Source of the DNA: Archivesica marissinica
Taxonomy: Eukaryota; Mollusca; Bivalvia; Venerida; Vesicomyidae
NCBI GenBank assembly: GCA_014843695.1
Contig: CM026386.1
Span: forward strand, 19,335,973-19,399,972
Length of the DNA: 64,000 nt
Direction of reading: 5' to 3'
Positions 1-8,530 of the stretch are shown in pieces. Every line of letters starts with the position of its first letter. Within the stretch, counting starts at the first letter, position 1. Both the position numbers and the translations under genes were made by a program. The notes beneath the pieces were generated by a model that had not been told where the DNA came from, made no database searches, and was given only the letters and a program-made list of their open reading frames with translations.

Positions 1-250
1 CCATCCTCGGATATTATCCACTTTATACTAGAAAGTCTAGTTACTACTGTATTGCAGTTCAACACGCAGACCATCCTCGGATATCGTCTCCCATAAAGCT
101 GAAGCAAGTCGAGTTACTACTATATTTCCGTTCAACACGCAGACCATCCTCGGATAATGTCCCCCGTAAAACTATAGCAAGTCGAGTTACTACTGTATTT
201 CCGTTCAACATGCAGACCATCATAGGATATTCTCCCCCATAAAGCTGTAG
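1..250. repeat. 73-bp minisatellite, about 3.5 copies, split by a SINE
   Basis: Units beginning ccatcctcggata recur at about 1, 71, 144 and 217, giving periods of 70, 73 and 73 bp. Each contains the shared block caagtcgagttactactgta. The fourth copy is interrupted at about 250 by a SINE and resumes at about 484-521, so the SINE inserted into a pre-existing array. No coding potential is seen. Confidence 0.85.
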
Positions 251-483
251 TGGAAGTCGTGATAGCGCAGTGGATGCTCGTTCACTTCAGGTGCGAAGGG
301 TCCGGAGTTCGAGCCCTGCTGGAGCCGTTACGATTGTGTCCTTAGGCAAGACATTTAAATTCAACATTGCCTCTTCTCTCTCCCTCGTGGCGATGGATTC
401 TATCAGGAATGAGGCCTCGAGAGTGATTAATATAAGTTGTAAGAACTTGTTTCGCAATCAAGCTAAAATAAATTTGTATAGAC
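251..483 (+). mobile_element. tRNA-derived SINE (family A), complete, with 11-bp target duplication
   Basis: A pol III A-box-like TAGCGCAGTGG lies at about 263 and a B-box-like GAGTTCGAGCCC at about 305, the layout of a tRNA-derived head. The body runs through tcctcgtggcgatgga to a tail containing agtgattaatataagttgt and ends without a poly(A) run. The 11-bp sequence taaagctgtag is present on both sides (240-250 and 484-494), as expected for a target-site duplication made by LINE-type retrotransposition. The element sits inside the fourth copy of the 73-bp minisatellite. Pieces of the same family occur near 3.07, 19.1 and 19.6-19.84 kb, so it is an interspersed family. The 74-codon open frame across it is not considered coding. 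Confidence 0.85.
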
Positions 484-526
484 TAAAGCTGTAGCAAGTC
501 GAGTTACTACTGTATTGCCGGCATTA

Positions 527-1426
527 CTGTAAATCTGGTATTATTCGCAGTGTATTTATTTTTCGCTATTATTCGCGAATGGACTACCACGCGAATTCAT
601 AAATATCGCGTATATTTTACTGCCAAAGGTATGTCCGAAACATCGTATCCGAAAAATGTTGTCCGAAAATATGCAAAAGTTTACCTGTCATTCCATGATA
701 GTGTGTGGAATGTTTATTCAATAAAACCTGACTTAAAGTTAATCCTAACATAACAATAGTAAGTATTTAATCCAAGAAAAAACAAAACGAAACTACAATA
801 TCATAATTATACATTTACATACAAATTATAAGTTATCCAATGGCAATGGTGGAGTTCTCGTGTCAGTCACACTATTCTATTACCGCAATGCACCTCAATA
901 CACTACAATCCACATTAAATTAAATATATCAGTTTTTCTTCAACTCTTGGATAACAAACCAGCATCTACCCATCCTGTCGTAACAATGCTGCTGTCACTG
1001 GCCATTTTGCTTAGACTACTGACAACCCATAAAAAGTATCTAATCTGGGAATTCAAACATTCAAAGTCCAATACAATAGCACATTATTTATGAGAGTACA
1101 TTTTATATAGCTGTGTGTAACAGCTCTCAAACAATTAATTAATATCAATCAAATATCACTCGTAAAGGCAATAATTGATCAAAGCGTCATCTAAGAGTTA
1201 TTGAACCACATAGCTGAATATGCACCGCATGCGGGACACTGCTACCGGACAATAAACTGCATAACAGTATTTCCGGTTTTTGTCTTCTCGTTTTTTTTTC
1301 GGCGAATTTTTGGTCTTACGCGAATTTATGATTTACAGCGTTGTCCGCGAATTCATAAATCCGCTAAATAAGTTTGGTGGTCGAATTCGCGAAATAAAGC
1401 TCACGCGAATATAAAGTGATTTACAG
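527..1426. mobile_element. 900-bp non-autonomous DNA transposon (TA-flanked) inside a Tc1 remnant
   Basis: The left end CTGTAAATC (527-535) and right end GATTTACAG (1418-1426) are exact inverted termini, each next to a TA (525-526 and 1427-1428), as expected for a TA target duplication. The inverted similarity extends imperfectly for roughly 80-100 bp, with attcgcg-type words on both sides. The interior shows no transposase domain; short open frames inside look random. Removing it joins Tc1 transposase codons across the TA, which supports the boundaries. TA-flanked non-autonomous elements are usually moved by Tc1/mariner-superfamily enzymes; that assignment is inference. Confidence 0.7.
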
Positions 1427-1428
1427 TA

Positions 1429-2140
1429 TTATGCTGGAAAATTAGGTAGCGCTGTTGCACAAATGGAACTACGACCGGGCGGAGGATTACATCCCTATAT
1501 CTTATGGCGTTTAAATTCCCGGTTACCACAATCAACGGTGACTTTACCCCGTGAGATATCCCTCCCCAGACCATAACCGAGCCGTCCCCAAACCTATACC
1601 TCTCAAGAACGCAAGCGTCGGTGAAGCGTTCCCCGTATTCCGACGTCGACCGTCTGGACGATAAAGAGTGAACCAGGACTCGTCTGTAAAAAATACCCGT
1701 CTCCATTTACTCGTTGGAAATCGTGTGGGAGCATGGGCAGCCAACCAAGCCATACGACGCGTGCGACGTGCATGCGTGAGAGGCAGACCAACGTATGGAC
1801 GACGTGCTCGCACACAAACCTCGCGCAATCGATTCCTTATAGTTTTGGGGTGAATGTGGCGATTATGATTGCCTACCGTATTAACGGCGGTTTCAATGGC
1901 AGTAACGTGGCGATTACGCAGGTGGGTAGGACGAATAGCCCTGACTTGACCTAGCGATGTTACGCTCTGACGTCCCGATCAAGGTTGGTCGGCAACCCTT
2001 CCGATATCTCTAAGACGACGGACAAGACGTTCTATGGTAGAAACATTCACACCGAACTGCGTAGCAACCTGTTGTTGCCTTTGACCTTGCATTAGCAATG
2101 CAATAGCCTGACGCCTCTGAACTTCCGTCAGCCGTACCAT
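1429..2140 (-). pseudogene. Tc1/mariner-type transposase, truncated and frameshifted
   Basis: Read on the minus strand from about 2140 downward, pieces in changing frames give, in order, a helix-turn-helix start (MVRLTEVQRRQAIALLMQGQ), a second DNA-binding part, a block ending HARRTRRMAWLAAHA, the first catalytic block FTDESWF (about 1670), and the block GSVMVWGGIS (about 1560-1590). It ends at FQHN, where the family normally has FQ(H/Q)DNA carrying the second catalytic Asp. In this copy that Asp codon reads Asn and the 900-bp element begins beside it. The C-terminal third with the last acidic residue is absent. At least two frame changes (around 1600-1680 and 1830-1980) confirm decay. It would have cut and pasted its own element at TA sites; it is now inactive. 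Confidence 0.85.
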
Positions 2141-2438
2141 GATTGCAATATCTTCAAATTCTAATATAAATAGCGGAAAGTGATGTGTATACCTCAAGAG
2201 TATCAAGTGGTATGACGAAATGTTTTGACGAACTTGTCATCATTATTCTGCACGTGCTTTTTATCACTTTCTCTATGTGGCACGGTGCATGAAACGGTTA
2301 AGTAACTTTAGCCACCGGTTTTAGTGCACAGTGACCAAGATAGTCTGCTGACCGGTTTTCATAATTTTAGGCCAATGATTTAAATAAGTGTTGCATATTT
2401 TGTTACCCTGCGTTTCTTTATCCTTTCAGTATATGTAC
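2141..2438. other. Flank of the Tc1 remnant; no gene seen
   Basis: This stretch should hold the 5' untranslated part and terminal repeat of the Tc1-type element. The opposite end is lost, so the terminal repeat cannot be verified. No other structure is recognised. Confidence 0.4.
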
Positions 2439-2440
2439 TA

Positions 2441-3270
2441 CCGTATTTAGCTATGTATAGTGCGCACATTTCTTACTGAAATCCTCATCCATTTTATCTA
2501 CTGCGCATTATACACCAGTACAGACATCAGGACATTTTTTTCCGGACCAAAATTTCGTGAAAAAACTGAAATTCGACCCGAACGGCCCACAGTCATTCTA
2601 TAAGTTGTTACATTCGACAATCGTTATAAACTAGCTATTAAAACCAGTTGCCGATAGTCTATATAAATAAATCAAATGAATAAGACCACAAAATTAGCAT
2701 ATATTTCGTTTATTTTGGCAAACTTTGATGAATTTAATTGAAAAGGTAAATGCATAAAAAATGGCGATTTGATAACATCACGTGGTTTTATCGTATGTAA
2801 TATTTCCCGTACTTTTCGCGTACTTCGCCGTACAATGTACAATGCATTGCAAAAAAAAAAAACTTTTTTGGCTGCAGTATTTCAATTGATTGTAGCGATA
2901 ATTAATTTCGACAAACCTTTCACAATGGGTCCCAGTTAATTAGGTAGGCTTCACGTGTTGAGAAGTTTGAGCATCTGCTGACATGTTTGAGAACGTGTTG
3001 AGATGTTTGAGAACGTGTCGAGAAATTTGAGCAGGTGTGCCCGAGTGCGTTACCGTTACTCGATGAGGTATATCTCGAGTGATTAATATAAGTTGTAAAA
3101 ATCACGGAGCACAATTTTTAGCGATTCTTGAGAAATGTTAAATTTTGACTTGGAAAATTGCGTTTTTCACGTGCGCAGTATACATAGGAACTCAGTTTTT
3201 CCGCCGATTTTCGTGCCAGATCGTGGGTGCGCACTATACACGGTAGCGCACTATACACAGCTAAATACGG
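2441..3270. mobile_element. 830-bp TA-flanked DNA transposon with 25-bp inverted termini, no transposase
   Basis: The left terminus starts CCGTATTTAGCTATG and continues to TATAGTGCGC. The right terminus is its reverse complement with one A/G difference over 25 bp. Both ends abut TA (2439-2440 and 3271-3272), consistent with a TA target duplication. At the right end the word tatagtgcgc is duplicated about 18 bp further in, like subterminal transposase-binding repeats. The interior is AT-rich without a transposase and contains a degenerate run of (a)cgtg(t)tgagaagtttgag units (about 2950-3040) and a 20-nt match to the tail of SINE family A near 3074. Superfamily is probably Tc1/mariner/pogo by TA duplication; the exact family is not recognised. 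Confidence 0.75.
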
Positions 3271-3272
3271 TA

Positions 3273-3654
3273 TTTGAATTCTGTATAATATTTAATGAAG
3301 CCTAGGATGCTGGACTTGTGTAAATATATCACTTTGTGTAAAAACAAGAAACATATTATGGCTACAGACAGCTTCTGAAAACAAGATCTTGTATCCCACT
3401 GAAGAATACAACGATTTATGATGTGAATATAATAAAACTTTCCTATCATACCAGGGTACGACAGTTGCATCAATTGTAAATTACTTGTATACCTGTATAC
3501 CTCTAAATCAAATAATTATTTATCATTGTATAGATCTCGATCTGCTTTAATGTTTTATTCCACTACTATATTACTATTAATACTAAGGGATGCTTAGGTT
3601 TAAATTAATGAACTACTGCATAATATGTTATAATGCCAATGTAAATTTATGTTT
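3273..3654. other. AT-rich spacer; nothing recognised
   Basis: No domain, terminal repeat or RNA gene is seen. A 70-codon minus-strand frame here has no recognisable motif and looks like chance. Confidence 0.4.
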
Positions 3655-3655
3655 T

Positions 3656-3957
3656 TATCCCACAGGTGTTTGTTTAATCCATGGTTTATTCCACAGGTGT
3701 TTGTTTAATCCATGGTTTATCCACAGGTGTTTGTTTAATCCATGGTTTATCCCACAGGTGTTTGTTTAATCCATGGTTTATCCCACAGGTGTTTGTTTAA
3801 TCCATGGTTTATCCCACAGGTGTTTGTTTAATCCATGGTTTATCCACAGGTGTTTGTTTAATCCATGGTTTATCCCACAGGTGTTTGTTTAATCCATGGT
3901 TTATCCCACAGGTGTTTGTTTAATCCATGGTTTATCCCACAGGTGTTTGTTTTACCC
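3656..3957. repeat. 30/31-bp minisatellite, about 10 copies
   Basis: The unit contains ccacaggtgtttgtttaatc followed by catggtttat. Copies are nearly identical; they differ mostly by one C (ccaca versus cccaca), giving 30- or 31-bp periods. The last copy degenerates to tttacccata. Confidence 0.95.
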
Positions 3958-4149
3958 ATACATTATGTATCTTTGTTTTTGTCGGCAAATAGCTATTGTA
4001 GCTAGTGTTTATTGTTGTACATCCGACTCAAATTAAAGTTTCTTGTATACCGGGGTTTCCAGTTGACCCGTCTGTGACATAGGACAAAAACCTCAAAACA
4101 AACACCATGCTTTACACGTTCCGAGTGCTTACCTTAAATGCAGACCCAA

Positions 4150-4413
4150 GCTCATCTAAGGACTCCACATTTTCACCGGCCAATAGCGTATTTTCCTACT
4201 GACGACAGGGTTAGACTTGCAGTGGGGATACACCCGAGGAACACTAGGTAGTTCCGTGAATGTCAGTTTACTGATCTGCAGCGGATTCTTAGCTCTCCAG
4301 AGATGGTGGCATTAGGGGAAATTGGTCTGGACTGGACCGAGTCTAAATACACATGGGGGGCAAACTTGACCCCTCATGATACTACGGGTGTACACCATGT
4401 GTATTCAAAGAAA
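4150..4413 (+). pseudogene. TatD/TATDN2-like metal-dependent DNase fragment with an in-frame stop
   Basis: In one plus-strand frame the sequence reads FHRPIAYFPTDDRVRLAVGI then HPRN, a TAG stop at 4249-4251, then LQRILSSPEMVALGEIGLDW. Words of the type GIHP, a leucine-rich spacer and V-ALGEIGLD are hallmarks of the TatD family, in which the Glu of GEIGLD helps bind the catalytic metals. Only this middle part is present: the N-terminal HxH motif and C-terminal half are not found nearby, and the frame closes with a stop near 4413. It is therefore a decayed exon or fragment, too interrupted to give a long open frame. TATDN2-like genes are multicopy in several invertebrates (general knowledge). 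Relationship to the adjacent elements is unknown. Confidence 0.65.
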
Positions 4414-4442
4414 TAAATATTGTTTAAACTAAACATGAGTTT

Positions 4443-4495
4443 CACACGCACGCACGCACGCACGCACGCGCGCGCGCGCACACGCGCACACACGC
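4443..4495. repeat. (CACG)n/(CG)n/(CA)n compound microsatellite
   Basis: A run of cacg units passes into cgcgcgcg and then cacacg. Alternating purine-pyrimidine over about 50 bp could favour Z-DNA. It is simple sequence, and the open frame across it is meaningless. Confidence 0.95.
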
Positions 4496-4927
4496 CTTAT
4501 ACATCACGTACAGTTTGTAAACCAGTTCCGATTAACTATTTTATTCAATGTGAAAAATCTATCAAATGCATAACAATGCATTTTGTTTATTATTGGTTGA
4601 TATGCACACTGTCTTACCTGAAATATATTGCAATTATTTTATTCCCGACATGTGTTTACATTTACACAGCTGACTTTTATATTTAGTACACATTCAATCA
4701 CTTCCGGTTAATTCCAGGTGTTCCGAATATATAATTAGGGACCACCTCAAACTGCATTTTAACTGTCAAATATGACGGCTTGGCATTTATTTTGACAGAA
4801 ACAATACAGGCATACCTTTCTCTGCTATTGTGAATGAAGAGACTTTTATTTGTAAAAAAGAAAGAATCACTATTATGCATACATAATATTTGTTATTTAT
4901 TTATTTATTATTCAAACAATTAAAAAT
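4496..4927. other. AT-rich spacer downstream of the pogo-type locus
   Basis: No gene or terminal repeat is recognised. It may contain the 3' end of the minus-strand transposase transcript. The short frames on both strands show no motif. Confidence 0.35.
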
Positions 4928-5465
4928 TCATGACATCACAAGTCCCATTGCTTCTCCTTCAGGTATTGCATTCAATGCATCTGCAATAACCTTGAAGTCA
5001 TCTTTACATGGGGTAGATATGATATAATTGCATGGTAGCACAATCCCACCACCTTCTTCGTGTTGGGCTGGCCATGGTGGATAACTTGGCACAAGTGCAC
5101 CAGTGACCTCACAAAAAACTTTGCCACCTTTGTCTATGACATCTCTGAAGTAGGGGGCCAATGATCTTGGAGCATGACCAACTGGCAAACCGGCAACATC
5201 TTCCAGCTTTAAATGTCTTTTTTCATCAGTTATCATTCCCAGCTGATCTTCTGAAAATAATTCCAACTCAGGAATCCATACTAAACATGCACACACATCC
5301 CTCCCTTATGTTAGTGTATTCTGGCTCAACACTAAGGAGAGATTTGGTAGCCATTGGAGGTCTTATCTCAAAGGCATGGTACCCCTTGACCACAGAGTGT
5401 TTTAAAGTCATTTTATAAGTAACATCATCAGGCTGCGTTGGAGATCCACCACTATCATCTTGATT
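4928..5465 (-). pseudogene. Last exon of the pogo-type locus: HIRAN-like domain, one frame change
   Basis: On the minus strand an excellent 3' splice site (pyrimidine-rich, ending ctgtttttag) precedes codons at 5465. The first part reads through DDVTYKMTLKHSVVKGYHAF and SVEPEYTN. Near 5290 the frame changes, and the second part carries VWIPELELF, EDVAGLPVGHAPRSLAPYF and EEGGGIVLPC before a TGA at 4928. The order G-x-H/F, then EP-x-x-N, then GLPVGHAPR-x-LAP-(12 or so residues)-EVTG resembles the HIRAN fold, a single-stranded-DNA-end binding domain of HLTF-type proteins; this is inference from pattern only. It may be the C-terminus of the upstream transposase, joined by an intron, or a separate gene. 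The frame change makes this copy probably dead, unless it marks a sequencing error. Confidence 0.5.
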
Positions 5466-5545
5466 CTAAAAACAGGAAACAAACAGTTGTTAAGAAATAG
5501 AAAAACATTAATGAAAATCAAATGTGCCATCTGACTTTAAATATA

Positions 5546-5948
5546 CAGTCTAACCTGTGTATAGTGGTCACTGTATATAGTGGTGATCTGTCTACAGTGG
5601 CCAGTCCTCTAAGGTCTGAAGGACCAACATTCCTGTATAATTAGCCTGCATATAATAGTGGTCACCTGTGTATAGTGGTCACTGTATATAGTGGTGATCT
5701 GTCTACAGTGGCCAGTCCTCTAAGGTCTGAAGGACCAACATTCCTCTATAATTAGCCTGCATATAATAGTGGTCACCTGTGTATAGTGGTCACTGTATAT
5801 AGTGGTGATCTGTCTACAGTGGCCAGTCCTCTAAGGTCTGAAGAACCAACATTCCTGTATAATTAGCCTGCATATAATAGTGGTCACCTGTGTATAGTGG
5901 CTACTAATATTCAGTCCCTTCGGTGACCGCTATAGACAGGTTAGACTG
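5546..5948. mobile_element. 403-bp pogo-type MITE with three 111-bp internal repeats
   Basis: Inverted termini CAGTCTAACCTGT (5546) and its complement ending at 5948 match over about 28 bp with four differences, and both abut TA. CAGT-starting termini with TA duplication are typical of pogo/Tigger elements. Internally, the block beginning acctgtgtatagtggtcact recurs at about 5553, 5664, 5775 and 5886, a period of exactly 111 bp. It lies between the PHD exon and the HIRAN-like exon of the minus-strand transposase locus, in a probable intron. Confidence 0.8.
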
Positions 5949-6003
5949 TATAATTTTCCAACATTATCTTTACCACGAAAAATAGAATAAAGATTTAAAC
6001 ATT

Positions 6004-6268
6004 GAACTTTTCCTGTTTGTATTTATATTTCAAGTAAAGTAGTGTGATAACAGATTAGTTACACTTTTAGAACAAGTCTCTCCTGTATGCAATCATATTT
6101 CAATTAGAGTATTGTGATGTTCACTATAATATATTTAGACTGGTAACACATTTACAACAGTCTCTCTTGTATGTATTCATATTTTAACATGTATTGTGAT
6201 GTATACTACAGTTAGTCTAGTTACACTTTTAAAACAAAAGTCTCTCCTGTATGTAATCATATTTCAAG
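6004..6268. repeat. 80-84-bp degenerate tandem repeat, about 3 copies
   Basis: The word tctctcctgtatg (with variants) recurs near 6077, 6161 and 6241, followed each time by atcatattt and later gtgatg or gttacactttta. AT-rich and probably intronic relative to the minus-strand locus. Confidence 0.75.
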
Positions 6269-6279
6269 CTTATGTTTAT

Positions 6280-6528
6280 TTATACGATAATTGAAATATG
6301 AACCATTGGTTGCGCTCTTTTAGTTGACTTTTTGCAGATATGGCAAACAAATTTGTCATCTTTCTTGTCATACTCAAAACCTATCGGTATGCAATCTTCA
6401 TGTATCCATGCAGTGCAGTTTTCACACTGAATCCATGTATTGCCAAGCAAAAGTGCCTGATCTTCATTCCATGTCATTTCACATACAACACAAACAGCAT
6501 TATCATAAGTTATCAAATCACTTTCCAT
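6280..6528 (-). pseudogene. PHD finger exon of the pogo-type transposase locus
   Basis: The 82-codon frame contains a complete C4HC3 zinc-binding series: C13-x2-C16, C35-x2-C38, H43-x2-C46 and C62-x2-C65, with the usual Trp two residues before the second pair region (WIQCENC) and WIH before the histidine pair. PHD fingers bind histone H3 tails, so this part would tether the protein to chromatin. Its start overlaps the end of the preceding Lys-rich frame (to 6513) in another phase, so a one-base change or a splice joins them. After the finger a donor-like AATG/GTTCAT could splice over the intron holding the 403-bp MITE to the exon at 5465. PHD fingers at the C-terminus of pogo-type transposases are known in invertebrates in general terms; this copy is judged broken but its finger residues are intact. 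Confidence 0.75.
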
Positions 6529-6854
6529 GGTTGATTAAATTCTCTTTCCTTTGAGGTTGTCACTGCTGCTTTACCGTTAGATGCATTTACTGAGGGCTTT
6601 CCTTTCACTGATGACTTTCCTTTCAGTGTGGGGTTGCCAGATGACTTAGCTTTCAAATATGCTAGCTTTGCTTTCTTTTCTTTCTCTGCAAACTTTCGTA
6701 TCTTAACTAGGCTTTTAACCTCAAGTTTTCTTATACACTCTGGCGAGGTTAGATGGTCATGTAGTTCATCCAAAGTGCTTTTGCGCTTAACTTTCTTAGT
6801 TGCGGCTTTCGGTAATTTTAATGTTTCTTTCATAACAGGTGACGTTTCAGACAT
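6513..6854 (-). pseudogene. Lys-rich linker of the pogo-type transposase locus
   Basis: A 113-codon frame rich in Lys (for example KKVKRKSTLDELHDHLTSPE and RKFAEKEKKAKLAYLKAKSS) that could form a charged helix and holds nuclear-localisation-like clusters. It follows the transposase C-terminal part and precedes the PHD finger. Both junctions are frame changes: the previous frame runs past it to 6830, and the finger frame starts before it ends. Read as consecutive pieces of one decayed protein. No enzyme motif is seen. Confidence 0.55.
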
Positions 6855-7289
6855 TTTACAACTTGTATCATGCTGGTAGCCACATCAGCAAGGAGCTGTA
6901 GAGCACTGCTGTCTCCCTGATTAGATTCTTTCACTTGTTTTTGATTATCAGTTGAGCTGCCTGGCTGGATGTCTTCATCTGATGTACCCTTCACCTTAGC
7001 CTTTGACTTTAAAAGCACATAGGTATCATACCCTGGTGATACGCCCTTTATGTCAAAATTTTCTTGCAGCCTGGTTTCATACTTCTGTTTAACTGGTGTT
7101 GACAACACACTTGCATACGCATTGAATACTTCTTCATTTACATCCTTACGAAATTCATTAGATTCCTTTGATACGGATGCATCCTTTGATACAGATGCCA
7201 TGTCTGATTCAAATGTTAAATTTGTCTTCAATTGTTCATCTGAGATGACCACACGGTTGACTGGATAGATGCCTGAGGAAAGGAAGCTA
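6830..7289 (-). pseudogene. C-terminal part of the pogo-type transposase, downstream of the MITE
   Basis: Immediately after the MITE, the frame reads SFLSSGIYPVNRVVISDEQL, the conserved segment that follows the last catalytic Asp in pogo/Tigger/CENP-B-derived transposases (family pattern F-x-x-(S/T)GIYP-x-N). A polar, low-complexity tail follows (SKDASVSKESNEFRKDVNEE and later). The apparent Met start at 7375 lies inside the MITE and is not real. Removing the 234-bp MITE plus one TTAA joins this frame to the DDE exon without a shift, so this is the same gene. The frame ends at 6830 past the start of the Lys-rich piece in another phase. Confidence 0.75.
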
Positions 7290-7531
7290 TTAACCCTTTC
7301 CCTCATAGAAGCACCTCTTGACGCCATTACCAATACAACATACGTTGACAATGTAGTACCCAAACCAATGTTCATAATATAGGCCAGAATCTCATGTAGT
7401 CCCAGTAATATCTATGGAGGTGGAATAGATATGGCGACTACTTATCCAATACATGATAGCTAAATGGCTGCCGTTTGTATGGAGATATATAATAGTATAT
7501 TAACCAAAATCTCTATGAAGGAAAGGGTTAA
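7290..7531. mobile_element. 234-bp piggyBac-type MITE inserted at TTAA in the transposase gene
   Basis: The body (7294-7527) starts CCCTTTCCCTCATAGA and ends with the reverse complement of CCCTTTCCTTCATAGA, a 16-bp inverted terminus with one difference. Both ends abut TTAA (7290-7293 and 7528-7531). CCC-starting ends with TTAA duplication are diagnostic of the piggyBac superfamily. The interior carries no transposase. Excision in silico, leaving one TTAA, restores codons ...VVN-SFLSSG... in frame, which fixes the boundaries. It makes the host transposase non-functional by adding a premature stop. Confidence 0.9.
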
Positions 7532-8515
7532 CAACAGTAATTGGCTTATAAAATTCGTTATAGCAATCCTTTAGCTTCTCTGCAAAGTTTATTTTATTTA
7601 TTACTACACCTGGATTTTCACGGTTGTGTTTGCGGACAGTCTTGTACCACTGTTTCTTCATTGGCCTAAATACACCCTTGTCAAGGGGTTGCATTAAATG
7701 AGTGGCATTTGGCACTATTCTGTATAGTTCAATTCCCTTTGATATTGCTTTAGTAAATATTTTGCGATTGATGTGTGATCCAACTGAATCTATCAATAAG
7801 ACTACCGGCTTTTCTGTAACAATATGTTTGTCAAAGTGATCCAGATATGTCTCAAACGATTCAAAGTTCATCCACCCCTTTTCTGTATAGGAAACTGATC
7901 CACCTGGTAAGGAACAGTTTAACGTATTAACACCCTTTGGTGGTGGGTGAGGGTACACATAGAATGGTGGCGTCATTGATCCACTAGCACTTGCAGAGAA
8001 CATTACAGTCAATCGTGCCTTCGTTGATGATCCCGACATATGTGGTACTTCTGCTGGAAATTTGTCCCGGGTAGGTCCAATCACATATCCCGCTTTACTC
8101 CCCAATTGAAATCCCGTTTCATCGGCATTCCAGATTCTTTCTGGTTTGTCCAGGAGATGTTGTTCACCTAGGAAATCTCTGAAACCGCTATACCATTTGT
8201 CCAGACGTTCACTTGTTAGCCTACTTCTACTAGCTTCAAGCAACACTTCTCTCCTCAAACCAACTATATCATTATTTCTCTCCATACATTTTTTATACCA
8301 CTCATACGATGGTCTGTCATTTGTGAACGGGGTTCTTCTTTTTTCCTTTTGCACAATATCTTGGATTAAGTCCAGGAATTCACCTGGTTGGAGACCCATC
8401 CCCCTCTTAGCCATCTCGCTTAGATACTCAGCTAATTCTATTTCCTCTTCTCTTGAAAAAACTGTTGACGGCCCATTCCTAGAATCAATACTTATCTGCC
8501 CAGACACTCTACTAT
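7528..8515 (-). pseudogene. pogo/CENP-B-type transposase, DDE catalytic exon (DD35D intact)
   Basis: The frame (first listed codon GTG at 8507) begins with the second half of a CENP-B-type DNA-binding domain (STVFSREEEIELAEYLSEMA; then about residues 40-85 ending RNNDIVGLR). The DDE_1 catalytic core follows: D129 in IWNADETGF, D240 in VVLLIDSVGSH and D276 in HLMQPLDKGVF, with exactly 35 residues between the last two. This enzyme would cut and paste a pogo-like element at TA. No start ATG is seen; a pyrimidine-rich stretch ending in ag (ttatgttacag or cctgtatag, 8516-8530) suggests a 3' splice site, so the first DNA-binding half would lie in an upstream exon not found by eye. The exon has no internal stop until the MITE at 7527. 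All catalytic residues are present, so decay is recent. Confidence 0.85.
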
Positions 8516-8530
8516 ACAGGAAACTGTAAC

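Noticed and set aside
263..316. Functional tRNA gene
   Set aside because: A- and B-box words are present but the acceptor and anticodon stems do not form a cloverleaf by eye, and the sequence continues into a SINE body with target duplications. The same reasoning applies at 18,083, 19,621 and 20,540-20,640.
270..494. 74-codon plus-strand frame as a gene
   Set aside because: It lies entirely in a tRNA-derived SINE and its target duplication.
4420..4686. 88-codon plus-strand frame starting in the CACG microsatellite
   Set aside because: The first third is simple-sequence His/Ala/Arg and the rest is AT-rich with no motif.
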